Positions 33,895-43,480 of a DNA stretch of 64,000 nucleotides are shown piece after piece (within the stretch, counting starts at the first letter, position 1; every line of letters begins with the position of its first letter). Origin of the DNA: Okapia johnstoni (taxonomy: Eukaryota; Chordata; Mammalia; Artiodactyla; Giraffidae); contig CM044318.1 of NCBI GenBank assembly GCA_024291935.2, positions 83,028,001 to 83,092,000 on the forward strand. Reading direction: 5' to 3'. The notes beneath the pieces were generated by a model, which searched no databases, was not told the DNA's origin, and saw nothing but the letters and a program-made list of their open reading frames with translations. Made by a program: the position numbers and the translations under genes.

Positions 33895-34055
33895 TCCTAT
33901 CTGTGAGCTCTGGGCAAGTTACAGAGAAACCTTGAGGAGCCTCAGTTTCCTCATCTGTAAAATGGGTTAACCACGGCTCCTAATTCCCGGATTGTTATTA
34001 TGAGGATGACAAGCTCTTAGTGCCTCAATGGGTGTGTTCTCACTAAATTAAGTGT
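33895..34055 (+). mobile_element. MIR
   Basis: 'gagctctgggcaagttacag', 'cctcagtttcctcatctgta', 'aaatgggttaaccacggctc'. Confidence 0.8.
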
Positions 34056-34059
34056 TATC

Positions 34060-34440
34060 GTGCACCTGTTTCATTTGTGAAATTCAAAACTCTGAAAAGT
34101 TCCCCAATTCACAGCCCCCGTTTCCCTTAACTCACTTTCCAGATCCAGTTTCTTTTTCTCAGCCCATTGTCTCTCGGCCCTCTAGGGTGAGCATCCTAAA
34201 GCACAGATTTGGGCCTTGCTGTCCACTTGGCTTGGGGGTCATGGCCTTGCCCTCTGGCCCCATGTCCACCCCTACTCTTCACCTTACCTCCCTGCTCCAT
34301 CCCAGGCATCCCAGGCCCGGGGGGCGTTCCAGACCCCGGCCACTCCTCACACTGCTCCTCTTGCCTGAAGTGACACCTCATGTCTCACCTTCTCACCTCG
34401 ATGGCCACCTCTTGGTCTGCTTTCCCTGATTCCTCCAGGT
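34060..34440 (+). other. Weak L2-like stretch
   Basis: Pyrimidine-rich; general resemblance to the L2 3' region only. No gene seen. Confidence 0.3.
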
Positions 34441-34518
34441 AGTACGAATGTCTCCTTCCTCTGGATACCCCTAGGCCTCCGAAGGGAGGGGTGTGGGTTT
34501 GCATGTGTGTCTGAGCCC

Positions 34519-34702
34519 CGTGGGCTCCCCAGGTGCAATGCAGAAGACATGGGTTTGATCTCTGGGTCAGGACGATTCCCTGGAGCGGGAAATGGCCACC
34601 CGCTCCAGTATTGTTGCCGAGAAATCCCCTGGACAGAGGAGAGTGGCGGGCTACAGTCCACGGAGTCACAGAGAGTCACATGACTGAGTGACTGAGCTGC
34701 CA
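34519..34702 (+). mobile_element. Bov-tA SINE (head truncated or deleted)
   Basis: 'gtgggctccccaggtgcaat' joins to 'aagacatgggtttgatctct', then the complete tail. Confidence 0.9.
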
Positions 34703-34969
34703 GAGCACCCTGACTGGCAGCCCCAACCTGCCTTTCATAGGCTGGCACTTGCCTGGACTCCTCCATGGTAGCCGAGAAGGACCCTCTGATCAGGGGTCAG
34801 GCTGAGAGGCACCAGAGAGGAAGTACTGCCTCTGTGGTCGAACTGTCAGAAGGCAACAGCCAGGTCCTGGAGCCGGGCCAGACTCCCACCCTGCAGCCCA
34901 CATCCTGCCCCGGCTCTCAAGGCGGCCTGGGTGAGGATGGCAGTGGGAGCCCTGGGCACTGCTGTGCAG

Positions 34970-35540
34970 GAGACTGCAAGAGACCGGGGAGTCGAGATGA
35001 ATTTCTTGTTCTGGAGGCTGCGAGTCTGCGACCAAGGTGTCAGCAAGTTGGCGTCTCCTTGAAGCTGCTCCCTGTGGCCATTTTCAGGTGGTGTCCTCAT
35101 ATGGCCTTTCTTTTCATCATGTCCCCTGATGTCTCTCTTTCTCTCCCTTTTTCATTTTAATATATAGTTCTTTACTTGGCTGTGCCAGGTCTTCGCTGCG
35201 GTATGCGGGATCTTTAGTTGCAGCATGCAGACTTTTACTTGCAACATGTGGGATCTAGCCCCCTGACCAGGGATGGAACCTGGGCTCCTTGCATTGGGAG
35301 CATGAAGTCTTAGTCACTGGACCACTAGGGAAGACCTCCTGAGGTTGCTTTGTGCGTCTGAATTTTTTCCTTTTGTAAGGACACCAGTCAGATTGATTGG
35401 GCTCCATCCTAATGGCCTCATTTTAACTTAATCATCTCTTGAAAGACCCTATTTCCAATTATAGTCACATTCTGAGGTACTGGGTATTGGGGATTCAACA
35501 CAAGAATTGCAAACTTCAGTGCATAACCGTGGGTGCCCAA
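34970..35540 (-). mobile_element. MaLR (MLT1-like) LTR, reverse, split by a CHR SINE
   Basis: 'atttcttgttctggaggctg' and 'ggtggtgtcctcatatggcc' lie before the SINE; 'cctaatggcctcattttaac' and 'cacattctgaggtactgggt' after. Confidence 0.72.
35155..35339 (-). mobile_element. CHR-type SINE, reverse
   Basis: 'cttggctgtgccaggtcttc' through 'ggaccactagggaagacctc'. Nested in the MaLR LTR. Confidence 0.9.
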
Positions 35541-35755
35541 AGGACAGCCAGAATGGCATTGCCCAAAGATGGAGGAGTCAGGGAGGGGCAGATACTCAAC
35601 ATAATTCCTGACTGCCTCTTCACCCAGGCCCCCGGCTGAGAGCAGTGAGCACTTCAAGAACCAGAGACCGGAAGTGGCTCATCTAAATAAGTTTAAAAGG
35701 AAGAAGCTGGGAGAATCCCAGAATTTCCCGAAGAGAATAAGGCACTTTAGAGGTT

Positions 35756-35914
35756 CCTGTTGTTGTTGAGTTGCTAAGTCGTGTTCGACTCTTTGCAGCC
35801 CCATGGACTGCAGCATGCCAGACTTCCCTGTCCTCCACTGTCTCCCAGAGTTTGCTTAAGTTCATGTGCATTGAGTTGGTGATACTTTCTAAACATCTCA
35901 TCCTCTGCTGCTGA
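35756..35914 (-). mobile_element. BovB/ART2 3' tail, reverse
   Basis: 'gttgttgagttgctaagtcg' through 'aaacatctcatcctctgctg'. Confidence 0.92.
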
Positions 35915-35929
35915 TGCCACCATGACAAT

Positions 35930-36450
35930 AACGCTGCTCCCATTTACGAGCACTGACTCCGACTTTATGGTCCCACTCCTTTCCTCACCATGTTTATGTT
36001 TTCGTCTGCATTTCTGAGCACTTGGAGCGTGTTGACAGCCCCGCTTTAAGGTCTTTGTCTGCTATGAACAATGACATCATTGCTGTCATTGTTGTGTTTG
36101 TTTCTGCTGATGGGTTTGGTTTCCCTGGTTACAGCTCATGTTTTCCTGCATCTTTGCATGTCTGGTCATTTTTGGTTGGATGCCAGACATTGTGAGCTTT
36201 ATATTGTTGGGTGCTGGATTTTACTGTATTCTTTTAAATAGCACTGGGTTTTGTTATGGTATGCTGTTACATTACCTGGGCTCAGTCTCATCCATCTAAG
36301 CTTGCTTTTCGGCTTTATAATTTATTAGAGCAGCCGTTGGTGTAGGTCTAATGTAGTCCCGCTATGAAGGTGAGATCCTTAGGAGGTCTCTACTTGCTCC
36401 ACCCTATATTACGAGGTCTCTCCACTGTGGTTGAAGGTAACACCAACTCC
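35930..36450 (-). mobile_element. Possible old L1 fragment, reverse
   Basis: 'ggatgccagacattgtgagc' followed by 'gttgggtgctggattttact' resembles a reverse old-L1 segment. Low certainty. Confidence 0.4.
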
Positions 36451-36854
36451 CCTGTGAGCTCTGGGAATTATCTGGGGCCTGCTACTTCCTGGTGTTCTTT
36501 CCAGAGCCAGATTCATAGAGTTTCAATCCTCACGTGCATAGTACTCAAGAGACCGGTGGAGCCCTTCTGCAGATCTCTGGAATTCTCTCTCAGTGTGGAC
36601 AGCTCCCTCCTCCTGGGCCCCATGGCCTGCAGGTCCTAGCAGCCTTGACGTCTCTGAACTCGAACATCTATTTTCAGTGAGTGAGACCCCAGGCTTAATT
36701 TAGTTCCCCTTCCTGTGCTGCAGCCCAGAAACTGCCTCCAGGAAGCCAGCTGGGCTGCCGTAGGACGCACCTCACTCATTTCCCTTCTTCAGGGTCACAG
36801 CCCTGCAGTGCCTCGTGTCTGGAACTGAAAACCACCGCTTTATCTGGAGCCCCT

Positions 36855-36990
36855 CCCAGTGGAAGCTCTGCACCGTTATCTCATTAAATCTTCCAGACAC
36901 TCTACAAGTCAGGTTACTTTTAAAATGAGGAGACTTGGAACACCCAGGTAACTTTCCCAGAGTCAGAGAGCTGCTAAGATGTTGGTCATG
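36855..36990 (-). mobile_element. MIR, reverse
   Basis: 'gttatctcattaaatcttcc', 'aaatgaggagacttggaaca', 'cagagtcagagagctgctaa'. Confidence 0.65.
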
Positions 36991-37142
36991 TGTCTGGCTG
37001 ACTCTGAGAACACTACCCTGTGCCGACTGGACCCTGAGGGAATCCAGCCTCCAGGGGCAAGAACTCGCCTCTCTCTGGCCTTGCCACCTGGACCCAGGGC
37101 TCCCTCTGTTTCAGGATACTCCCCATCCTGGAGAGATATCTG

Positions 37143-37617
37143 CAGAGACACCACTTTGCCGACAAAGGCCCATACAGTCAAAGCTATGGTTTTTCCAGTA
37201 GTCATGTACTGCTGTGAGAGCTGGACCGTAAGGAAGGCTGAGCGCTGAAAAATTGATGCTTTCAAACTGTGGAGCTGGAGGAGACTCTTGAGAGTCCCTT
37301 GGACTGCAAGGAATCAATCTTAAAAGGGACTAAACCCTGAATATTCATTGGAAGGACTGATGCTGAAGCTGAAGCACCAATACTTTGGCCACCTGATGTG
37401 AAGAACTGACTCATTGGAAAAGACCCTGATGCTGGGAACGGTTGAGGATAGGAGAAGGGGACGACAGAGGATGAGATGGTTAGATGACATCACCGACTCA
37501 ATGGACATGAGTTTGAGCAAGCTCCAGGACATAGTGAAGGACAGGGAAGCCTGGTGTGCTGCAGTCCATGAGGTCACAAAGAGTCGGACGCGACCGAGTG
37601 ACTGCACAATAACAACC
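37143..37617 (+). mobile_element. BovB 3' fragment (long)
   Basis: Begins within the RT C-terminal region ('ttgccgacaaaggcccatac', 'agctatggtttttccagtag', 'agagctggaccgtaaggaag') and runs to the 3' end. Confidence 0.94.
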
Positions 37618-37966
37618 CCTTCCTGCAGGTGGCCCGGCCCTCAGTCCCAGAGCTCATTTCTGTGTGTGCTCAGCGTGGGAAGGACTGCTTGGTCTGCATG
37701 TATATTCACAGGCACATCTGCCCAAAAGGCACACGGGCTCTGCAGGCAGCATCCTCTGCTGAATAACCTATTTGCTCTACGGAGCTGGTTGAAGTTTAAC
37801 ATCAAGGGTCTGCCTTAATTATCTTAACGGAGAATGCTGAGCACGGCATCTGGAATGTAAAGCAGAGCCCAGGTGACTGCAGTGAGGCCGGACCAGGCGG
37901 CTGTTTCATAAGGTGGTATTCACATCTCAAGCCATTCCCTTCCCCTACTTTAACTTTACTTATATA
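37618..37966. other. No gene or clear repeat recognised
   Basis: Short unassigned stretch before the AT-rich block. Confidence 0.5.
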
Positions 37967-38127
37967 ATACATATAATTATATATACAATATAATAATTAT
38001 AATTATATAAAAAATTATATATGTAATAATATATTATAATATAATCTATATATTTATATATATAATTTATAATATATTATTACATATAATATAATATATT
38101 ATATTATTACATATTATATATATTGTA
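37967..38127. repeat. AT-rich low-complexity block with 22-bp inverted repeat
   Basis: About 160 bp almost without G or C. The arms 38018-38039 and 38067-38088 are perfect reverse complements, separated by 27 bp. Confidence 0.95.
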
Positions 38128-38264
38128 TGGAGAAGGCAATGGCACCCCACTCCAGTACTCTTGCCTGGAGAACCCCATGGGCGGACAGGGGAGTCTGGCA
38201 GGCTACAGCCCATGGGGTCGCACAGAGTCAGACACGACTGAGCGACTGACATTTTCACCTTCAC
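38128..38264 (+). mobile_element. Truncated Bov-tA/ART2-type SINE
   Basis: Begins 'ggagaaggcaatggcacccc' and ends 'cagacacgactgagcgactg'. Its 5' end abuts the AT-rich block. Confidence 0.92.
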
Positions 38265-38326
38265 TGACACCAGGCCAGTGTCCTGTAGAGGAGCCTTCCT
38301 TCCATCTTCATGTAACGATGCAGGTC

Positions 38327-38928
38327 TTCCTCAACTTACAGTAAGGTTACATCCCAGTACATCCACTGTAAGTTGAAAATATTCAGTTGAAGATATATTT
38401 AACACACTGATCTACCAAACATCATCACTTAGGCAAGTCTACGTGAAACTTACTTAGAATACTTAAAAAAAAAGTCAGCTCCCCCTCCTCCTGACTGGGG
38501 GGCTGCCTGGGAGCTGTGGTTCCCACCTGCTGCCCAGCGTCAGGAGATACAACTGTATTATTAGCACAGGAAAAGATTCACTTCAGTTCAGTCACTCAGT
38601 CATGTCCGACTCTGCGACCCCATGGACTGCAGCACGCCAGGCCTCCCTGTCCATCACCAACTCCCGAAGTTTGCTCAAACTCATGTCCATTGAGTCAGTG
38701 ATGCCATCCAACCATCTCATCCTCTGTCATCCCCTTCTCTTCCCACCTTTGATATTTCCCAACATCAGGGTTTTTTCAAATGAGTCAGTTCTTCGCATCA
38801 GGTGACCAAAGTATTGGAAAAGATTAAAAATTCAGAATTCGAGCTAAGGTTGTACCGAACACACAGCACTTTTGCACCATTCTTAAGTTGAAAGCTCTTA
38901 AGTCCAACCATCCTAAACTGGGGGTTCT
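38327..38928 (+). mobile_element. Tigger-like DNA transposon remnant split by a BovB tail
   Basis: 'cctcaacttacagtaaggtt', 'ccactgtaagttgaaaatat' and 'catcatcacttaggcaagtc' precede the insertion; 'caccattcttaagttgaaag' and 'cttaagtccaaccatcctaa' follow it. The two ends carry matching inverted 'ctcaacttac'/'aagtccaacc'-like termini. Confidence 0.65.
38579..38815 (-). mobile_element. BovB/ART2 3' tail, reverse, inside the Tigger-like element
   Basis: 'cagtcatgtccgactctgcg' through 'atcaggtgaccaaagtatt'. Perfect 10-bp target duplication ggaaaagatt at 38569-38578 and 38816-38825. Confidence 0.95.
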
Positions 38929-39892
38929 CAAGGGTTCTTGTGGTGGCATTTAACTTTTTCCTCAGTGTTCTCTATTTCCTGTAACCTGGAATTTAGATAT
39001 AAAGTCTTGCACATACTCTTTTTTTTTGCAGGGAGGGGGATTATACTTTTTCATTCTGTGTGACATTAAGCGCTGCGACCACACGCTGGGTCATGTAACA
39101 CAATGCCAACATCTGCTACTGGGTCAAAGCGGCAGCAAGGAGATGCCTCGCTGCACACAGCATTCCTCCCTTTTCAGGTGGCGGGTAGCCTGTGATGAAG
39201 CCCCTTGATGAAGTACATGAAATCCCCACATCTCTGTCTTACTCTCCTCCATTCGTGCCCCTCTCCCCCAGGGAGGGGCCTTCTGGCACCTCCACCAGGC
39301 AAGATTTTGCTGAATTGATCTCCCAGGTTTGCATTGTGAATATGGAAAACTTTTTCCAACGAAACAAATTAATTTTAATATTCAAAATCTAAATAACATG
39401 TAATGCAATGTTGATTATGCTTTTTCACCGCCCCCTCTTAGGAGTCTGCCTTATCTTCGGAGGGGCCACTAGTCTGAACTCCCACTGATCCTCAGGCTTG
39501 GCCTGCTGGGAGCCGCAGTGCTCTGCAAGCCAGCAGAGACCCGATTCCTGCGGGATGCCCGGGAGGGATGGCTGAGCTCGGGGGCCCACCAACGGTGACT
39601 CAGGACTTAAAAATGCCAACTCGCTAAAACCCCCAGGGCTTGTGGAGTTGGAGACGATGCCAACCTAGAGCTCATGCAACCACAGGGCAAGAAGCCAGGC
39701 TTGGACTCAGTTTCCAGCCTCGGGATGCGACCCCTGCTGAAGTCAGCCAGGGAATGCCAACAAATCTCTCTGAGCTGCAAGGACGGTGGCCAAGCTTGGG
39801 CACACATCGGAGTAATGGGATCAAAACCTCATTGTCTCCAACACATGGTCGGTGGTTCATTCGGAGTTTTAAAATTCTGTTTCAGAAATTTA
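38929..39892. other. No gene or clear repeat recognised
   Basis: Nearly 1 kb unassigned; short overlapping open frames near 39600-39930 on both strands have no domain. Confidence 0.5.
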
Positions 39893-40083
39893 TTTTTTAT
39901 TTTTTTTTTTTAGAATTATTTGACTGTGCCAAGTATTAGTTGCAGCGTGCAGAATCTTTAGAAGCAGCACTCAGGATCTTCAGTCGTGGTGTGTGGGATC
40001 GAGTTCCCTGACCAAGGATTGAACCTAGGCCCCCTGCATTGACAGCGAGGAGGCTTAGCCACTGAACTACCAGAGAAGTTCCA
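39893..40083 (-). mobile_element. CHR-type SINE, reverse
   Basis: T-run start, 'ttatttgactgtgccaagta', 'gagttccctgaccaaggatt'. Perfect 9-bp target duplication agaaattta at 39884-39892 and 40084-40092. Confidence 0.93.
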
Positions 40084-40299
40084 AGAAATTTACTTTTATG
40101 ACAGTCTTACAAAAATATGCAGGTCCCATGTCATATATATATATTTTTTTCAGTAGATCTCTTGTATCAGAGTGAAAGTGGAAACTACTATAGAATATGT
40201 GAACCATGATGTTATTAGGCAAAAACCCAGGGCGCAGCATCAGATGAGGAAACCAAGCATAACTAGAGGATGTCTCACCTGTGCAGCCGTATCTTCTCC

Positions 40300-40445
40300 T
40301 TCGATCCTCAGAAGAGCCTGGCATCATTGCCCCTAGTTTATACACAGAGCTATCAGAACCCTAAGCTTTAGGAGCAGAACAGGCTAGAAACGGACAGAGA
40401 AGGTCACACAGCTGGCAGTGGCAAGGCCAGGACTCTGAGGTGCCT
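40300..40445 (-). mobile_element. MIR fragment, reverse
   Basis: 'gagaaggtcacacagctggc' then 'aaggccaggactctgaggtg'. Confidence 0.55.
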
Positions 40446-40689
40446 GTGGCTCTCAAGCTCCTCGTATTTCACTACAATATGCCATGTGCCTCCATGTGTA
40501 GCCACACAAGCAAAATCAAAACATTGGACACAAGAGAGATCAGTATCATTAAAATGTTTCCCAGGTTTTCTTTGCAGAATTCCACATTCCTGGTAAGGCC
40601 AAGAAGGCCCTTCCACTTCAGGCTCATTTCTTGGCCTTTTCCCCCGGTTTCCTGTACTTCATGGATGACTGAAGTTCCTTGAAGCATCT

Positions 40690-40805
40690 GTGCTCCTTCC
40701 CACCCCAGTGCCTTTGCACATGCTGTTCCCTCTGCTAGTCTCTGTTTTTCTTTAAAGTCTGGGCAGTTTCTGTTTTCCCAGGAAGCCTCTTCTGACGTAG
40801 AGTAG
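40690..40805 (+). mobile_element. L2-like fragment
   Basis: 'cccagtgcctttgcacatgc' and 'tgttttcccaggaagcctct'. Confidence 0.55.
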
Positions 40806-41350
40806 GTCAGGCCATCATGTCACTGGTCTGAGAGTGTCCTGCTTCTCCTGGACAGCACCTTCACACCTTCAGGGGTCAGGGTGACCAGGCCGTGGGTTCA
40901 GGGCCTGAGCTCCTGAGGTTTCTAATCTCCACAGGAGGTTTTAAGTGCCTGCATGTGATTGGAGCCCAGTCCCTTCCATCTGTGGGACTCAGGTTCTTTA
41001 TCAGTAAAACAGGGCCGGTGACTTTCTATGAATCTGTGGTTGTTTCTGTGAACTCTCAAGTCATATGTCACCCTCTGCGTACAGGAGGTTGCCTCTCAGA
41101 CACCCAAACGGACAAGCTCTTAAGGCATTCTCGAGTGTTTAATCAGTCTGTATTCTGGGTGGAATGCTGAGATTTCCCTGTCTCAAAGTGGCCCAGGAAG
41201 GCAGGTGACAGGCATTCTCTACATAGGATGGTGGCCTTCCCCGTCTTCCCCAGGCTCTACCAGCCGCTTCCCCGAGCTCCCCCACTCAGCACTGTCCCTA
41301 CCCCATGGAGCCTTCCAATCTTTTTACCGTCCTTCCTCCAATCCTTGAAG
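40806..41350. other. Mostly unassigned; possible MIR fragment
   Basis: 'gactcaggttctttatcagt' then 'aaaacagggccggtgacttt' is MIR-like at about 40960-41060. Otherwise nothing recognised. Confidence 0.35.
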
Positions 41351-41490
41351 GCTGGGACTCCCCTGGGGGTCTAGTGGCTAAGACTCCAAGGTCCCCATGC
41401 AGGGGGCTGGGGTTCAACCCCTGATCAGGTGACTAGATCCCACATGCTGCAACTAAGACCTGGGGCAGCCAGAAAAAAAAGAAAAAAATT
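41351..41490 (+). mobile_element. CHR-type SINE
   Basis: 'gactcccctgggggtctagt' through an A-rich tail. Short duplication cttgaag at 41344-41350 and 41491-41497. This is the last insertion before the promoter. Confidence 0.88.
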
Positions 41491-41497
41491 CTTGAAG

Positions 41498-42203
41498 CCT
41501 CCCGGGCCTACTGCCATCGTCAGTGGTTCTTGGGGGTATGAGTTAATATTCCATGACACCACGTGTATTCCATCCTGAGAATGTCTCCTTCCTCCTTGTC
41601 TTGGTTTTGATCTTTCTATTCTTTTCTGAAATTACGGTAAAAATAAATGTGTGTGTGTTGTTTTAACTTGAAGAAAATCTGAAGGCCCAATCTTCTACTG
41701 GTGTGGGAAACACAAGAGCCTGAGGACGCTTAGCAGAGTGAAGGCCAAGTTCCTAAGAGGCCAGTGTGTCTGCTCCAGACCGGAACTGGGGTTTCCTTTC
41801 CAGGTTAGCACCCTGTCTCCAGTTCCCCACTCCAGCCCTACTCAGCTAGCAGAGGCTTCTGGGACCAAAGGAGGCTGAGGTCTCTGGGTCAATGCACTCA
41901 CGCCACAGTCCAGCAAGAGGTACCCTCCCCCCAGCGCCCCCCAGCCCCCCACCGCCAGCACTGCACACTCATCCCACTCCTTGGGTGTCTCCACCCAAGC
42001 ACTAGGAGCCGACCTATCTCTTGTTATTCTACCCATCACCTCCCCACCCCTAGCTTGGCTAGTTGGTGCTCAGCGCATCGGGCACTGGGTAGGTGCTCAG
42101 TTAACTTTTGCCAAATGAATGAATGAATGAACCACGCGCTCCGGGGAAGGCTCCTCCCAGGGATCCTGCTGGTTTGCTCAGCTCCAGGCCTCTCCCCCAA
42201 GCC
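41498..42203. other. Repeat-poor upstream flank of the DOCK1 promoter
   Basis: No recent transposon. A probable L2 3' end (tgggtaggtgctcagttaac, then AATGAATGAATGAATGA) is at about 42065-42131. No gene seen. Confidence 0.5.
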
Positions 42204-42216
42204 AGGGGCGGGGGGC
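42204..42216 (+). promoter_or_regulatory. GC box (Sp1/KLF-type), upstream edge of the island
   Basis: The sequence AGGGGCGGGGGGC contains a perfect GGGGCGGGG core. It lies about 490 bp upstream of the DOCK1 start codon. Occupancy is inferred only. Confidence 0.5.
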
Positions 42217-42548
42217 ACCTTACATCACTGGGAGTCGGTCTGACCTCCCTGCTGTAGAAGTTTCACGAAGTGCCAAGGCTCTCCCTGCCCGCTTCCCGGC
42301 CAGGGTGCACCCCCTTTCTGGGTGTATGCGATCCAGCCCCCGGGAGGGCACCCCGACTCGCAGAAGCCCCGCAGATCAGGAGACGACAGCCCCTGCCGGG
42401 GGCGCTCCTCTAGGGGTGGGGGTCGTGGGCGCGGCGCGCGGGGCAGGGCGCCCGGGGGCCGAGGGCGCGCGCGGATCCCCGCCCGCCGCCTCCTGCCACC
42501 AGCCCGCCTCCCGCCGGCGCTCCCGGCCTTTCCCATCCGGCCCGCGAC

Positions 42549-42566
42549 GCCCCGCCCGCCCCGTCC
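42549..42566 (-). promoter_or_regulatory. Overlapping GC boxes (minus orientation), proximal promoter
   Basis: The sequence GCCCCGCCCGCCCCGTCC gives GGGCGGGG-type cores on the minus strand, about 140-155 bp upstream of the DOCK1 ATG. This is a typical place for Sp-family sites of a TATA-less promoter. The transcription start itself cannot be fixed from sequence. Confidence 0.5.
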
Positions 42567-42630
42567 CACATGACACCGCCTCCGCCGCAAACTTTTTTCC
42601 ACCCCATCCTGCCGCGGCCCGAGAGGGATG

Positions 42631-42642
42631 GAAAATGGCGGC
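42631..42642 (+). promoter_or_regulatory. YY1 / TISU-like element GAAAATGGCGGC
   Basis: The ATGGCGGC core with the preceding AA matches the YY1 motif found just downstream of many TATA-less start sites. It differs from the TISU consensus (SAASATGGCGGC) at one position, having A where S is expected. This suggests the DOCK1 start site lies within a few tens of bases upstream, around 42600-42630. The embedded ATG opens a three-codon uORF. Confidence 0.6.
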
Positions 42643-42646
42643 CTAG
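42635..42646 (+). other. Three-codon upstream ORF (Met-Ala-Ala-stop)
   Basis: ATGGCGGCCTAG lies 70 nt upstream of and out of frame with the DOCK1 ATG. Its context is near-optimal, with A at -3 and G at +4. It coincides with the YY1/TISU-like site. If the transcript starts upstream of it, it would act as a minimal uORF permitting reinitiation at the main start. Translation is inference. Confidence 0.45.
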
Positions 42647-42704
42647 GCGCGGAGTTTCCTGGAGCAGCGGCGGCGGCCTGCGCGCGGGGGGCGCGGGCGG
42701 CAGC

Positions 42705-42750
42705 ATGACGCGCTGGGTGCCCACCAAGCGCGAGGAGAAATACGGCGTGG
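42705..42750 (+). CDS. DOCK1: DOCK1 coding exon 1 (partial CDS, start codon to first splice donor)
   Basis: The exon encodes MTRWVPTKREEKYGV plus the first base of codon 16. This is the N-terminus I recognise for DOCK1/DOCK180; DOCK5 begins similarly but differently (MARWIPTK), and DOCK2 differs strongly. DOCK1 is a cytosolic and membrane-recruited exchange factor that activates Rac with ELMO, acting in cell migration, engulfment of apoptotic cells and myoblast fusion. These residues precede the SH3 domain, which would begin in exon 2, outside this window. The exon ends TACGGCGTGG|GTGAGC, a good donor in phase 1; the next codon would be completed as Ala (GC-). The start has A at -3 and A at +4, and three AUGs lie upstream. 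The exon sits in a CpG island without transposons, as expected of a housekeeping-type promoter. Identity rests on only 15 residues plus the promoter context, but the match is complete. Confidence 0.93.
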
Positions 42751-42756
42751 GTGAGC
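42751..42756 (+). other. DOCK1: 5' splice site of DOCK1 intron 1
   Basis: The junction reads GTGG|GTGAGC. It fits the U2-type donor consensus at +1 to +5 and falls exactly where the recognisable DOCK1 peptide ends. Without splicing the frame stays open for about 160 more GC-rich codons that resemble no known domain, so splicing here is the natural reading. Confidence 0.88.
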
Positions 42757-43480
42757 ACCTCCGCGCGCCGCGCGCGGGGCTCCGGGCCGCCGGGGGTGCG
42801 TCCCGGGAGCCTGTTGCCGCGGCGGCCCGGGCGGGGACGCGGAGTGATCGCGGCGCCCGGAGCCCCGCGTCCCCAGCCCTCCACCCCTGCCCAAGGGGTC
42901 CCATCGCGCTCCCGTCGGCGGGCACTGCCCACTCGGCGCCCGGGGCGCACGCCGTCCCCGCGCTCGCTCCGGAGCCTGCGCGAGCCGGGCCGGGGACACG
43001 CGGGTGTGTGTGTGTGTTTGGGGGGGGGTGGCGGCGGTTTGTGTCACGTCCCGAGGGTGTCCCCTCCGACACCCAGCTCTCGGGACGGGCACCGCGGCGG
43101 CCGAGCTCTCCAGCCTCCCGGGGCTTGCCCCCGGACTCCCCGATCCCAGCTGGGCCGGGCCGGGCCTGGAGGCCCCCGGGAACATTGTTCAGCCGCGCCT
43201 TTTTTTTTTTTTTTCTCCTGCTTTTCGGGTGAAGTTGTGCTCAGGGTCTGGGGCTCCCGGGTGGACCGTTTCGAGTTGCAGCGATCACGGAGCAGAGAAC
43301 TGTGCTCTCCTCTGGGGGGGGGGCGGCGGCAGGAGGTGGCCCGTGCGACCCGGGGCGGCCCATCGCACGGCCCGGCAGCTCGGTGGTCCTGCCCTGGACG
43401 GCCCGGGACCCTGGGGACCGCAGCCGAGCGCTCCGAGCTGGGTTGGGAAGGGCGGGACCGGTTTTGGCTCCGCGGCTCTT

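Larger units (their letters stand above)
42628..42708 (+). other. 26-codon upstream ORF overlapping the DOCK1 start (ATGA)
   Basis: An ATG with G at -3 and G at +4 opens a frame of 26 codons rich in Ala, Gly and Arg. Its TGA at 42706-42708 overlaps the DOCK1 ATG at 42705-42707 as ATGA. It is out of frame with DOCK1. A termination-reinitiation role is possible but unproven, and the GC-rich composition makes chance open frames common. Confidence 0.35.
42290..43480. promoter_or_regulatory. DOCK1: CpG island covering the DOCK1 promoter, exon 1 and start of intron 1
   Basis: Base composition changes sharply here. CpG dinucleotides are very frequent (runs such as GGGCGCGGCGCGCGGGG), while flanking DNA is CpG-poor. 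No TATA box is visible upstream of the start codon. GC-rich decoys give long open frames on both strands. The island contains a T15-16 run near 43200 and a G10 run near 43314. Boundaries were judged by eye. Confidence 0.9.

Noticed and set aside
1..42200. A second gene upstream of DOCK1
   Set aside because: No exon with recognisable protein homology, no second CpG island and no paired splice sites with an open frame was found; all longer frames fall in repeats or lack domains. A divergent non-coding RNA from the CpG island cannot be excluded from sequence alone.
42225..42950. Long minus-strand open frame (241 codons) across the DOCK1 promoter
   Set aside because: Pro/Arg/Ala/Gly-rich translation of CpG-island DNA, opposite to the real exon; several overlapping frames of similar length exist on both strands.
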